From Nitrospira lenta (GTDB lineage: Bacteria; Nitrospirota; Nitrospiria; Nitrospirales; Nitrospiraceae): a DNA stretch of 64,000 bases. Each line of letters begins with the position of its first letter. Within the stretch, counting starts at the first letter, position 1. Below the pieces are notes generated by a model. It did no database searches and had not been told where the DNA came from. It saw only the letters and a program-made list of their open reading frames with translations. Where the stretch lies: positions 1-64,000 of the forward strand of contig CAMBDY010000012.1 of NCBI GenBank assembly GCA_945865525.1, written 5' to 3'. This document shows, in pieces, positions 25,734 through 34,647 of the stretch. Position numbers and translations under genes: made by a program.

Positions 25734-26984
25734 TTACGCCTGCAGACTAGGGGTGAGGGGTGAGCGGCTAGCGGCAAGAGTCTGACCCATCCCTTCGTGC
25801 ATCTCATCTTGTTCTGGGCTCGTCGTCAACGCCACGCCGAAAAAGGGCTTAAACTTTAAGCCATTGAGATCCGGCCGTTCGACCCCTCGATGTTGCACGA
25901 GGATCTTAAAGGTCCGTCCCATCCCCTCCGGTTTAAGAAGATGGATGGCTGCGCCGAACTCCGGACTCTCTGGATCGAGTTCTCCAATCATCTCTTCTAC
26001 GCCAAGCCCCATGAGAAAACTCATCTGATTAGTAAAGCCGGTGACGGTTAAGCCGGCTGTTGCGCCGACGGTAGCCAGACCGGTGAAGTCTACATGCGCC
26101 GTCATGTCTTGCTGTCCAATCCGCTCATAGGGCACGTCGCCAGTTAGTTGCTGGTGGTAGCAGAGGAAGGTGCCGTTCGTCCGTTCTGGCCCGTATAGAT
26201 CTTGTGCGGTGTGGCCATAGTCAATGGTCAGCACGAATCCGCGATCAATCCGCTGGGCGACTTGTTCCATCCATTCCAGAGCGAGGAGGTTCAGTTCGGT
26301 TTTGTATCCCTCCGGCCAGGCTTGGTTGAGCCGCTGGAGATAGTGGCCGAGCGCAGGGGTGGAGAGGGGCCTCCGGCATTCTTCAAAGCGTCCATTTCGA
26401 TAGTCGACGAAGAGTTCTTGCGCCTGCCCGTCAGCTATTTGAATGCGATGAACGGGAAAGGCATCTATGAGTTCATTGCTGAAAAACAGACCGGTCACGC
26501 TCTGGGAGGCGAGGGCATCCAACCCTTCGACCCAAGTCACAAGCCCTGGCTGATTCAGCCAAGGAGCCAGGTTCTGTCTCTGGAGTGCCTGCATGGCGGG
26601 GCTCCGTTCGATCAGCACATAGCGCACTCGCGAGGCGAAGTCGTCCTGCCTGGCATGGATCGCCACGAGGCAATCTCTGGCGAGCAGACCCTTGCCCGCA
26701 CCCATTTCGATGATTGTGAAGGGGATGGGGTGGCCCAATAATTCGTCCATTTGCCTGGCCTGCATGGCAATGGCACGGCCGAGAATCGGATGCACATCGG
26801 AGCTGGTGTAGAAATCCCCGCTCCAGCCGATGCGTTCAGCCTTCACCTCGTCCGGTTGGCGCATGTAATAGCCATATTGGGGATGGTAGAGGGCCAGTTC
26901 CATGAAACGGACAAAGGGAATCGGTCCGTTTTGGGCGATCTCTGACGTAATGGCAGCGACGAGTTCAGGATGCCCTAACGACAC
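25734..26984 (-). CDS. midA: MidA/NDUFAF7-type AdoMet methyltransferase (complex I assembly factor homologue)
   Basis: A 416-residue protein of the COG1565 (DUF185) family. N-terminal family motif GPIPFVRFMELALYHPQYGYYMR; AdoMet motif I FTIIEMGAGKGLLARDCLVAI; FFSNELIDAFPVHRIQI; and ERGFVLTIDYGHTAQDLYGPERTNGTFLCYHQ-like block. Eukaryotic NDUFAF7/MidA dimethylates an arginine of NDUFS2 (= NuoD) early in complex I assembly. Here the gene is the first of the nuo operon, 5 nt before nuoA, direct context for the same role in bacteria. The GTG start at 26984 is supported by GAAGGAG 6 nt upstream. Confidence 0.88.
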   Translation of the reverse strand: MSLGHPELVAAITSEIAQNGPIPFVRFMELALYHPQYGYYMRQPDEVKAERIGWSGDFYTSSDVHPILGRAIAMQARQMDELLGHPIPFTIIEMGAGKGLLARDCLVAIHARQDDFASRVRYVLIERSPAMQALQRQNLAPWLNQPGLVTWVEGLDALASQSVTGLFFSNELIDAFPVHRIQIADGQAQELFVDYRNGRFEECRRPLSTPALGHYLQRLNQAWPEGYKTELNLLALEWMEQVAQRIDRGFVLTIDYGHTAQDLYGPERTNGTFLCYHQQLTGDVPYERIGQQDMTAHVDFTGLATVGATAGLTVTGFTNQMSFLMGLGVEEMIGELDPESPEFGAAIHLLKPEGMGRTFKILVQHRGVERPDLNGLKFKPFFGVALTTSPEQDEMHEGMGQTLAASRSPLTPSLQA

Positions 26985-27469
26985 AAACCACTCCTTCGTC
27001 TCTGTATAGATAGCTCAAACCAGCCCGAGAAAATGGGCAGCCTTTGCCTGAATCTCAGGGAGGGGGGAAGTGCTGTAGATTAACGTTCCAGCCGCCGCTA
27101 AGTCAAGGCGAAGCACATTGGAAACTCAGGCAAATCTGGTTGTTTCAGATGCAACAGAATGGAGGCTGATGCTCTGCGGTGCTCGCGCAACGGGCGGCCT
27201 CGGAAGGGTGGCGGAGGAGGACGTGGCCAGGTGCCCTTCTTGCTCCACGGGCCTAGGAGAAAATCCCTATTCCCTGGTGCGCTGAGGCGCCTCGCGGACT
27301 TTACTGGTAAAGCAGGGATCCACGGAGATTCTCCTGGGGCGGAAAGCTGGAACTGGCCGAGGTTTTGTGGCTCCTATCGCAGTCCATGGAGTCCCGGAAG
27401 GTTCCCACCCAGAAGAATCCGGAGGGGTCGCTTCGGAGGTAGGGGAGCGAGAGCGTCAGCGTCGCGTTC
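26985..27469. other. 485-bp intergenic region between secA and the nuo operon
   Basis: No credible gene is seen; open frames here lack a ribosome site and look like shadows. The side next to midA should hold the nuo promoter (candidate at 27078-27106). A short perfect palindrome GAGGCGCCTC lies near 27283-27292. I looked for signal-recognition-particle RNA, RNase P RNA and tmRNA hallmarks and found none. No clear terminator for secA was found. Confidence 0.5.
27078..27106 (-). promoter_or_regulatory. Weak candidate promoter of the midA-nuo operon
   Basis: On the minus strand TTGACT (27101-27106) is followed after 17 nt by TTAATC (27078-27083). The -35 is good and the -10 poor. The leader to the GTG at 26984 would be near 85-90 nt. 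Confidence 0.3.
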
Positions 27470-30187
27470 TCACACGCCGTGGCATTTCTTGTACTTCTTA
27501 CCGGATCCGCAATGGCAGGGATCGTTGCGGCCGACCTTATTATCACTCCGTTGAACCGGTTGCGAGGCGATTGGTTCGTCTCCGCGATTGAGGATGAGCG
27601 CTGGTTGGAGGCGTGAGATGATTGGCGGCGGCTGGGGGACTGGGTGCCCTTCGTTCCGGGCTGCCTGCACATGGAAGAGCCGGTCGAGCGCGTCGGCTTT
27701 GACCCGTTCCATCATACCGGCAAAGAGATCGTAGCCTTCGCGCTTGTACTCGATAAGCGGATCTTTCTGCCCGTAGCCGCGCAGGCCGATCCCATCGCGC
27801 AGGTGGTCCATCACGAGCAGGTGGTCTTTCCAGTGGTGGTCGATGACTTGGAGCATGAAATTCTTTTCCAGGAAGCGCATCAGGTCCGAGCCCAGCTCCT
27901 GTTCTCTCTTGTCGTAGGCGTCGCGCACCTGTGTTCGCAGGTCTTCGAGCAAGGCGTCGCGACCCATGGTGCGAAGTGATGCGGCCTCGTCGTCCTTGCC
28001 CTGGATAAGGTCGCGCGCGAACTGGCTATGCATGAGCTCCGCGAGCCCTTTGATGTCCCATTCTTCCGAGTATTGTTCCGCGGGGCAATAGATGTTGAGG
28101 GCGGAGTTTACCAGGCCGTCCATCATGTCACACAGGTCGTCTTTCAGATTCGTCCCGCCCAAGACGGCGCGTCGGTGCTGGTAAATCACTTCGCGCTGTT
28201 TGTTCATGACGTCGTCGTATTCCAGCAGTTGTTTCCGGATTTCGAAGTTGTGGGCCTCGACCTTTTTCTGCGCGTTGGCGATGGCTCTGGTGACCATGCC
28301 ATGCTCGATCGGGACCCCTTCGTCCATGCCGAGCTTGAGCATCAGTTGGGAGACCCGCTCGGAGGCGAAAATCCGCATGAGGTCGTCTTCTAGCGACAGG
28401 TAGAAGCGTGATGAGCCGGGGTCGCCTTGGCGGCCGGCGCGGCCACGAAGCTGGTTGTCGATGCGGCGGCTTTCGTGGCGCTCCGTTCCGAGGATATGGA
28501 GTCCACCGGCCTCTATGACCGCCCGTTTGTCCTGTTCGCAGTCGGATCGGATCTCTTTGAAGAGTTCCTGCCTGCGGGTATCGGGCATATTCTCTTCTCG
28601 GTACAGGATCTGTTTGAACATGAAGTCGGGGTTGCCGCCGAGGAGAATGTCGGTGCCGCGGCCCGCCATATTCGTGGCGATGGTGACGGCGCCCTTGCGA
28701 CCGGCCTGAGCGATGATTTCGGCTTCTCGCTCATGCTGCTTGGCGTTGAGGACGTTGTGTTTGACGCCGTTCCGACTCAAGAAGCCGGCGAGCCGCTCCG
28801 ATTTTTCGATGGAAATCGTGCCGACTAGGACGGGCTGGCCGCGCTGGTGGCAATCTTTGATGTCCTCGACGATTGCGGCAAACTTTTCTTTCTCGGTTCG
28901 ATAAACAACGTCGGCGTAATCCAGCCGGATCATATTGCGATTGGTCGGGACCACGTTGACGTCGAGGTTGTAGATCTTGGCGAACTCCGCCGCCTCCGTG
29001 TCCGCCGTGCCGGTCATGCCGCCGAGTTTTTTGTACATCCGGAAATAGTTTTGGAAGGTGACTGAAGCCAGCGTTTGATTCTCGTTGGCGATCTTCACGC
29101 CTTCTTTGGCTTCGACAGCCTGGTGCAGACCGTCACTCCAGCGGCGGCCCGGCATGAGCCGCCCCGTGAATTCGTCCACGATGATGACCTCGCCGTCCTT
29201 GACGACATAGTCTACATCCCGTCTGTAGAGGGCATAGGCCTGGAGCGCCTTGACGACGTGATGGACGAGATCCATATGGTCGGGGTCGTAGAGGTTGTCC
29301 ACGCCCAGCAGTTTCTCGACTCGGACGTTGCCCTCTTCGGTCAGTGAGGCGGTTTTTGTCTTTTCCTCGACCGTGTAGTCGTGTTCCGGCTTCAACTGCG
29401 GGATGATCGCATTGGTCCGGTAGTAAAGATCAGTCGTTTCGTCCGTCGGACCGGAGATGATCAAGGGTGTGCGGGCCTCGTCAATGAGGATGCTGTCGAC
29501 TTCATCCACGATGGCGAAATGCAGCTCGCGCTGGACGCATTGAGCCAAGTCGGTGACGATTAGGTTGTCGCGGAGGTAATCGAACCCGTACTCGTTGTTG
29601 GTCCCGTAGGTGATGTCAGCGCGATAGGCCTCGGGTCTTGTGCAGGGGCGGAGCGACTGGAGCCGCTTATCGGCGGCCTCATAGGTTGGATCATAGAGAA
29701 AGGACGCATCGTGCTGGATGATGCCTACTGAGAGTCCTAGCGCGTGGTAGAGTATGCTCATCCATTGGGCATCGCGCTTGGCGAGGTAGTCGTTCACAGT
29801 GATGAGGTGCACGCCCTTTCCTTCGAGGGCATTCAGGTAGACCGGCAGTGTGGCCACCAGGGTTTTCCCTTCGCCGGTTTTCATTTCGGAGATGCGGCCT
29901 CGGTGCAGGATGATGCCGCCGATCAACTGCACATCGAAATGGCGCATGCTCAGCTTGCGGTGGGACATCTCGCGACAGACGGCGAAGGCCTCCGGGAGGA
30001 TGTCGTCCAGCCTTTCGCCGGCTGCTAGGCGTTGCTTGAACTCCTGGGTCTTGCCCGCGAGGGCCTGATCGGAGAGCGGCGTGAGGCTGGACTCCAGGCC
30101 ATTGATCTGCGTGACAATCGGGCGGATCGCGTTGATTTCGCGATCATTTTTGCTACCGAAGATCAGATTCAGTAATTGCGTAACCAT
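27470..30187 (-). CDS. secA: SecA preprotein translocase ATPase
   Basis: SecA drives protein export through SecYEG. The 905 residues contain Walker A in [21 protein letters not shown], Walker B/DEVD in [25 protein letters not shown], the preprotein cross-linking domain, [17 protein letters not shown], and [27 protein letters not shown] of the second nucleotide-binding fold. The C-terminus ends with the zinc-binding SecB/lipid motif [19 protein letters not shown] (CxCx8CH). Length and motif order are normal. It is transcribed divergently from the tlpA block. Confidence 0.97.
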   Translation of the reverse strand: MVTQLLNLIFGSKNDREINAIRPIVTQINGLESSLTPLSDQALAGKTQEFKQRLAAGERLDDILPEAFAVCREMSHRKLSMRHFDVQLIGGIILHRGRISEMKTGEGKTLVATLPVYLNALEGKGVHLITVNDYLAKRDAQWMSILYHALGLSVGIIQHDASFLYDPTYEAADKRLQSLRPCTRPEAYRADITYGTNNEYGFDYLRDNLIVTDLAQCVQRELHFAIVDEVDSILIDEARTPLIISGPTDETTDLYYRTNAIIPQLKPEHDYTVEEKTKTASLTEEGNVRVEKLLGVDNLYDPDHMDLVHHVVKALQAYALYRRDVDYVVKDGEVIIVDEFTGRLMPGRRWSDGLHQAVEAKEGVKIANENQTLASVTFQNYFRMYKKLGGMTGTADTEAAEFAKIYNLDVNVVPTNRNMIRLDYADVVYRTEKEKFAAIVEDIKDCHQRGQPVLVGTISIEKSERLAGFLSRNGVKHNVLNAKQHEREAEIIAQAGRKGAVTIATNMAGRGTDILLGGNPDFMFKQILYREENMPDTRRQELFKEIRSDCEQDKRAVIEAGGLHILGTERHESRRIDNQLRGRAGRQGDPGSSRFYLSLEDDLMRIFASERVSQLMLKLGMDEGVPIEHGMVTRAIANAQKKVEAHNFEIRKQLLEYDDVMNKQREVIYQHRRAVLGGTNLKDDLCDMMDGLVNSALNIYCPAEQYSEEWDIKGLAELMHSQFARDLIQGKDDEAASLRTMGRDALLEDLRTQVRDAYDKREQELGSDLMRFLEKNFMLQVIDHHWKDHLLVMDHLRDGIGLRGYGQKDPLIEYKREGYDLFAGMMERVKADALDRLFHVQAARNEGHPVPQPPPIISRLQPALILNRGDEPIASQPVQRSDNKVGRNDPCHCGSGKKYKKCHGV

Positions 30188-30534
30188 AGTACTCTTGTGT
30201 GAAACGGACGCCGATATCCTAAAAACGAATCAGGGGAGTATACAGTATCTTTTCCGTGAATCCTATAATAAGCGATCGGTATTGCGTCGGGTCTTCGGGT
30301 TGACAGGCCCAGAGGCAGTTTATTAGTATTCGGGCCGACAGTCAGTCGCAGGCTTACGAATTATCCATTTTTCCCACCACGCTCGTTCCCTGTGGTCCTC
30401 CGGTTTGCTAGCATCCATTTGATTTAATTCCCCCGTATGTCAGCCTGCTCGTACGAAGAGGGCGTAGCCGTGGTCAGCTCATAGGGGAGCGTTAAACGTC
30501 TTGGGATTTTTCTCATCGTGTGGAGCGACGGGTC
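30188..30534. other. 347-bp divergent intergenic region between secA and the TlpA-like gene
   Basis: No gene was found. TATACT on the minus strand (30237-30242) may be the -10 of secA, about 50 nt before its ATG, without a recognizable -35. The right half presumably holds the promoter of the plus-strand block, but no good match was seen. Confidence 0.45.
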
Positions 30535-31101
30535 ATGAATAGTTCCTACAGAAAATGGAGTGTTATCCGGCAGAGTCTGGTGCTCGCAGTGGCGGCAGTT
30601 GCGCTCGCGCTCGCGAGTGGGGCGGCTTGGAGCATGGGATCGCGCGTGCCTGTGGTGGGTACGCCGGTGGAAGACTTTGAACTGGTTGATTTGAGCGGAA
30701 CCACACAACGCCTTAGCCAGTATCGCGGCAAGATCGTATTGCTAAATTTCTGGGCAACCTGGTGCAAGCCCTGCACGATTGAAATGCCGGCCATGCAAGC
30801 CAGTTTCAACAAGCTCCAAGATATAGGCTTCGTGGTGCTGGCGATCAATGAGTTGGAAGATGAAGTGAAAGTGCGGGCGCACGTTACGCAGAACGGCCAT
30901 ACGTTTCCGGTCCTCATGGACCGCGACAACAAAGTCGCCAACCAGTTCGGGGTGTTCGGGCTACCCGTCAGTGTGTTTGTCGATCCGCAGGGCGTCATCC
31001 GGGAGTATATCAAGGGCGGATTGCTGACTGAACAGATGATCAGTGATGTCGTCGCACGAATCCAGAAGCAGGAGCCGGTGAAAGCCGCGTTACTCCGGTA
31101 A
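30535..31101 (+). CDS. TlpA-like thioredoxin-family thiol:disulfide protein
   Basis: A 188-residue exported or membrane-anchored redoxin. An N-terminal hydrophobic segment (SLVLAVAAVALALASGAAWSMG) is followed by the TlpA/AhpC-type domain: VEDFELVDLSGTTQRLSQYRGKIVLLNFWATWCKPCTIEMPAM. The CKPC active site and the cis-proline loop VFGLPVSVFVDPQG are both present. Such proteins reduce periplasmic disulfides, for instance for cytochrome c or copper-site maturation. The ATG at 30535 is preferred because GGAG lies 8 nt upstream; a GTG five codons earlier has no such site. First gene of a plus-strand envelope block. Confidence 0.87.
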   Translation: MNSSYRKWSVIRQSLVLAVAAVALALASGAAWSMGSRVPVVGTPVEDFELVDLSGTTQRLSQYRGKIVLLNFWATWCKPCTIEMPAMQASFNKLQDIGFVVLAINELEDEVKVRAHVTQNGHTFPVLMDRDNKVANQFGVFGLPVSVFVDPQGVIREYIKGGLLTEQMISDVVARIQKQEPVKAALLR

Positions 31102-31107
31102 GAATTG

Positions 31108-31362
31108 ATGAAGGCGACGGCGCAACGATGGGCCCTCAGGGTATTGGCTGCATGGGTGCTGCTGAGCGCCGCGACCCATGCAACCTCGCTCTGTTCGTCG
31201 CTCTGCGCGGCTGGACAGACGGCTGAAGGCACGGCTTCGCCGGTGCTGGTCGTCGTCGAATCCATTTCACGCACGGTCCCGCAGGCATATCGCGCCCTCG
31301 CGCTCGCTCCTGTGTTATCGAGTGTTTTTCGTGGTCCTTCGTCCCTCATCGTTTCTTGCTAA
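31108..31362 (+). CDS. Possible small exported cysteine-containing protein
   Basis: An open frame of 84 residues begins 6 nt after the TlpA-like gene. The N-terminus (KATAQRWALRVLAAWVLLSAATHATS) looks like a signal peptide, followed by CSSLCAAG and a mature part with little low-complexity sequence. I do not recognize it. Its position directly behind a thiol oxidoreductase and the two close cysteines are suggestive, but it could be a chance frame. Confidence 0.35.
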   Translation: MKATAQRWALRVLAAWVLLSAATHATSLCSSLCAAGQTAEGTASPVLVVVESISRTVPQAYRALALAPVLSSVFRGPSSLIVSC

Positions 31363-31470
31363 TCATTCAAGTCACAGGCCGCGCATGTCGCTGGTTCTGC
31401 CGGATGCGGTGGACCGGGACGATGCATCTCTGTTAATGTGGATATCGTAGGTATAGGTTTTACGGAAGGC

Positions 31471-32526
31471 ATGTTATTCAAGTTGCAGTCTTTCAACCAA
31501 GGCAGGTTGAGTCTATGGATTCTAATGCTGGGCCTAGCGCTGATCAGCCCAGCGCCATCGCTGGGTTCCTGTGGTTCGGTGAGCTGTTTTGTCACCATCG
31601 GGTCACAGCAGCAGGTGCCGCAGCAGGGGTTGTTGACTACGAACTTTATCTATAGCTATACGCCGATGACCCTGCCGAGCGGGAGCGGCGGCCACATCGC
31701 TGAAGTGAATCAAACGACTCGCCGGATTATTAACGCTCACCATCGAGAGCTTTCGACCATAACCAATAGCGCTACGTTTGACGCGAATTACGGGATTATA
31801 GACCGGCTGGGTCTTCAGCTCACGGTGCCCTACCTCCAGCGAAACCATGAGCATCACCATTGGGATAACAACGCCGATGGGGCCCTCAGTCAGTTTGCCG
31901 ACAAGGGGATCGGCGATGTGCGCGTGACGGCGAAGTACAATGTGTTGCCATCGCTCCGCAACATGCTGGTGCTGGGATTAGGGGTCGATCTCCCGACCGG
32001 AGATCATAATCAAATCGACCGGCAGGGTAATCTGCTCGAGCCGTCTGGGCAGCTCGGTCGCGGGCAGCCCGGGCTCATCGGGTCAGCCTATCAAGCGTAT
32101 GAGTTGATTCCCCATCGGCTGAATCAGTTTACCTACGTCAGCTATCGACGCACATTTCGGGACAACGAGGGCTACAAATTCGGTGACGAATATATTCTGA
32201 ACGCCGGGTTCAATGTGGTCCCTGCCGACGCGTTCTCGTGGCTCACGGTGACCGCGCAGCTGAACTATCGCTACCTCAGTCGTGACACCATGGAAGCACG
32301 CCTGACGTCAACAGGTCCCATCGGGCTTCAGTCCGTTCCCAATTCAGGGTCGTCTTGGTTGGGGGCTGCGCCGGGCGTACTCGTGAGCTTTGCCGATACC
32401 TGGCAGGCCTACTTCTTTGGGCAGATCCCGCTGGTGCGTGACGCCAATAACAATTTCGCGCAAGCGACGAGCTATACCTTTGGCGTCACCAAGTTCTTCC
32501 AGCTTGGCGGGCAGAGCGGAGGGTAG
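31471..32526 (+). CDS. Outer-membrane beta-barrel-like protein of unknown function
   Basis: A 351-residue exported protein. The signal peptide (RLSLWILMLGLALISPAPSLG) is followed by CGSVSCF and a run of alternating polar/aromatic strands (TNFIYSYTPM, FDANYGIIDRLGLQLTVPYLQRN, VLGLGVDLPTGDH, FTYVSYRRTF, LTVTAQLNYRYLS), and it closes with ATSYTFGVTKFFQL. That is the pattern of transporter-like or MetA-pathway-like outer-membrane barrels found beside redoxins and metal genes. A histidine patch NHEHHHW may bind metal. The ATG at 31471 gives a proper signal peptide; a GTG at 31438 is an alternative. Substrate unknown. Confidence 0.7.
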   Translation: MLFKLQSFNQGRLSLWILMLGLALISPAPSLGSCGSVSCFVTIGSQQQVPQQGLLTTNFIYSYTPMTLPSGSGGHIAEVNQTTRRIINAHHRELSTITNSATFDANYGIIDRLGLQLTVPYLQRNHEHHHWDNNADGALSQFADKGIGDVRVTAKYNVLPSLRNMLVLGLGVDLPTGDHNQIDRQGNLLEPSGQLGRGQPGLIGSAYQAYELIPHRLNQFTYVSYRRTFRDNEGYKFGDEYILNAGFNVVPADAFSWLTVTAQLNYRYLSRDTMEARLTSTGPIGLQSVPNSGSSWLGAAPGVLVSFADTWQAYFFGQIPLVRDANNNFAQATSYTFGVTKFFQLGGQSGG

Positions 32527-32683
32527 TCCCCAGTAGGTGCATTGATGTGAATGATCGTTCTGCAGGAGGGGGCGTGAGCCGTTTCGATCTCACGTTAGTA
32601 CGTGCGTCATTGATTTCACGGTCGCTGCCGTCTATAGTTTACTCGACTGTTGCGGGTGTCGAAAAGAAAGGCGCCGACTGACC

Positions 32684-33742
32684 GTGAATCGTCTCCTCCA
32701 GCAGATGGCTGCTTTGTTGGTTGCCTTATGCCAGGCCGTGGCGTTTCCTCTTGTTCGGGTGGCGGCTGAGAGCCCGGATGCGGCGCCGCGACTCCACGAG
32801 CGCGGTACCGCGCTCCTCCAAAAAGACAACTTGGCTGCGGCGTCCGAGGCTGCGAGAAAAGCCGTCGAGCTCAACCCCTCTTCCGCTGAAGCCTATCACC
32901 GGCTTGGCCTCATCTATTTTCAAGAGAAGAAATCGGCTCAGGCAGTCGAGGCCTTCACCCGTGCACTCAAGCTGAAGCCAGCCTACCCTGATGCCTTGAA
33001 CGATCTGGCTGAAGGGTATTTGGCGCAGGGGAAGTCTGCAGACGCGGAGCAGATGCTGAAGCGGGCCATCGAGGTAGACTCCAAGCACGATGATTCCTAC
33101 ATCGATTTGGCGAAGCTCTATGTAGGCCGGCATGATGTGGTGGCCGCGGTAAAAATCTATCAGAGTCTGCTGGCCTTTCGTTCTACCCATCCTGACGCGC
33201 TCTTTGGACTGGCGATACTGCGTGAGGGCCAGGGGGAGAGCAAGGCGGCTCACGATTTGTTGATGCGGCTGACGAAGGCGAATCCCAAACATGCTGATGC
33301 CTGGTATCACATTGGGCGCTTAGCGGAGCAGGGGAACGATTTGCTCACAGCAGCCTATGCCTATAAACAAGCCGTTGCAGCCAAGCCGGATCTGGTTGAT
33401 GCCCACTATAATTTGGGATTCATTCTGCGGAGCCAGGGTAAGCCGACCGATGGGGAGCGGGAATTTCTGGAGGTCTTGCGGTACCGTCCCGAGTATGCCG
33501 AGGCCCACATGAATTTAGGCGTGATCTATACGGGGCTGAATCGGCTTGAAGAGGCGGAGCAGTCCTATGAGCGAGCCGTCGAGTTGAAGCCTGACTATGC
33601 GGAGGCCCATTACAACTTGGGAGTTTTCTATGAGCTGCATCGGAAAGACTTAGCCAAAGCGTTGGCGCAGTATCACAAGTACCGGAGCCTCGGCGGGCGC
33701 GACGATCGTGTGGAGCGTATCATTGGGCAGGAAAGTCGATGA
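32684..33742 (+). CDS. Exported TPR-repeat protein
   Basis: A 352-residue protein with an N-terminal signal peptide (LLQQMAALLVALCQAVAFPL) and about eight tetratricopeptide repeats covering residues 35-345. Repeat examples are AEAYHRLGLIYFQEKKSAQAVEAFTRALKLKP and AEAHMNLGVIYTGLNRLEEAEQSYERAVELKP, with the usual W/G/Y/A/F/A/P pattern. It probably works as a periplasmic protein scaffold. Starts with GTG. It lies inside the plus-strand envelope block; a terminator follows it at 33799-33839. Confidence 0.82.
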   Translation: MNRLLQQMAALLVALCQAVAFPLVRVAAESPDAAPRLHERGTALLQKDNLAAASEAARKAVELNPSSAEAYHRLGLIYFQEKKSAQAVEAFTRALKLKPAYPDALNDLAEGYLAQGKSADAEQMLKRAIEVDSKHDDSYIDLAKLYVGRHDVVAAVKIYQSLLAFRSTHPDALFGLAILREGQGESKAAHDLLMRLTKANPKHADAWYHIGRLAEQGNDLLTAAYAYKQAVAAKPDLVDAHYNLGFILRSQGKPTDGEREFLEVLRYRPEYAEAHMNLGVIYTGLNRLEEAEQSYERAVELKPDYAEAHYNLGVFYELHRKDLAKALAQYHKYRSLGGRDDRVERIIGQESR

Positions 33743-33798
33743 TACGTTCAGTGTTGTAATGGGCTGATGGTCGCAGTGATCATGGACGACAGCGTGAT

Positions 33799-33839
33799 CG
33801 CCTCGGAGCCTGGCTGGTGCCCGAGGCGGTGCTGTTTTT
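33799..33839 (+). terminator. Rho-independent terminator after the TPR gene
   Basis: CGCCTCGG (33799-33806) and CCGAGGCG (33821-33828) form a perfect 8-bp stem with a 14-nt loop. After GTGCTG a run of five T follows (33835-33839). Confidence 0.6.
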
Positions 33840-33854
33840 AGCGGGTGCCCACGG

Positions 33855-33875
33855 GTCTCGCAGAGACTATTTTTT
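33855..33875 (+). terminator. Second small hairpin with T-tract
   Basis: GTCTC (33855-33859), loop GCA and GAGAC (33863-33867) are followed by TATTTTTT. It lies just behind the first terminator and could act as a back-up stop before the DsbA-like gene. Confidence 0.45.
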
Positions 33876-33927
33876 CGGCACATTGGCTAGCATGAGTGGA
33901 CATGTTCATCTAGGAAAGGAGCTGTGA

Positions 33928-34575
33928 ATGGTGACGAGAGAGGTGGCGCAATGGGCCTTGGCAGGATGGGCGGTGATAGGGATCGTGGCCTTGTGGGGCT
34001 CGCCAGCGACCGCGGCATCCCCCGAATTGAAGGGCAAGTTCGAGATTCTACAGGGCGAAGTGTCTACGCATACGCCAGGTAAGGTGAAGTTGATCGAGTT
34101 CGCCGACTTCTACTGTCCCCATTGTCACCGGTTCGACGGGGAAGGCTTAGCCCTGCTGGAAAAAGAGTTTGGGAACAAGCTTGAGTCGACGATGGTGGGA
34201 TTCCCGGTGATTTCCGGGAAATTACCGACCCCCTTTGATATGTATGAGCAGGCGAAGATGATGGGCAAGGGGAAGGCAATGAAAGCGGTCCTCTTTCGCA
34301 CCATCCATAAAGACAAGATCACTGGCGTGCTAGATCGCTCGTTGCGGGAAGTCTTAATCAAGGAAGTCGGGCTCGACCTGAAAGCCTTTGAAGCGGGGAT
34401 GGCCAGCGGGAAGCCGGCTCAGTTATTCGAAGACGGACGCAAGTGGGGCGAACGTATCAAGGTGCAGCAGACCCCGACCGTGCTTCTCGATGGCAATATT
34501 AAGACGGAAACGATCGATCCCGAGAATATCAGGCTGATCATCCAGAGCATTCTGGATGGCGATAAGAAAAAGTGA
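33928..34575 (+). CDS. DsbA-like periplasmic thiol oxidoreductase
   Basis: A 215-residue exported protein. The signal peptide ends near SPATAAS. The thioredoxin-fold active site is FADFYCPHCHRF (CPHC, as in E. coli DsbA), with the cis-proline loop VQQTPTVLLDG near residue 185. An all-helical insertion (PTPFDMYEQAKMMGKGKAMKAVLFRTIH) separates them as in DsbA. It should introduce or shuffle disulfides in exported proteins. The start has AGGAG 6 nt upstream. Confidence 0.87.
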   Translation: MVTREVAQWALAGWAVIGIVALWGSPATAASPELKGKFEILQGEVSTHTPGKVKLIEFADFYCPHCHRFDGEGLALLEKEFGNKLESTMVGFPVISGKLPTPFDMYEQAKMMGKGKAMKAVLFRTIHKDKITGVLDRSLREVLIKEVGLDLKAFEAGMASGKPAQLFEDGRKWGERIKVQQTPTVLLDGNIKTETIDPENIRLIIQSILDGDKKK

Positions 34576-34647
34576 TTGGTCATGAGTGAGCAGTGATGCG
34601 TAGGGCGTAGAACTACTCACCCCCTAGCACCCGTCACGCATCACAGG
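34576..34647. repeat. Inverted repeat between the DsbA-like gene and copA
   Basis: GTGATGCGT (34593-34601) and ACGCATCAC (34636-34644) are perfect inverted copies. They share the GTGATG/CATCAC vocabulary of the gaps at 15836-15912, 44282-44414 and 55305-55387. The right arm ends 3 nt before the copA start. Confidence 0.5.

Noticed and set aside
26985-27469. Possible structured RNA (SRP RNA, RNase P RNA or tmRNA) in the largest gap
   Set aside because: None of the invariant sequence blocks of these RNAs was found; only a short GAGGCGCCTC palindrome.
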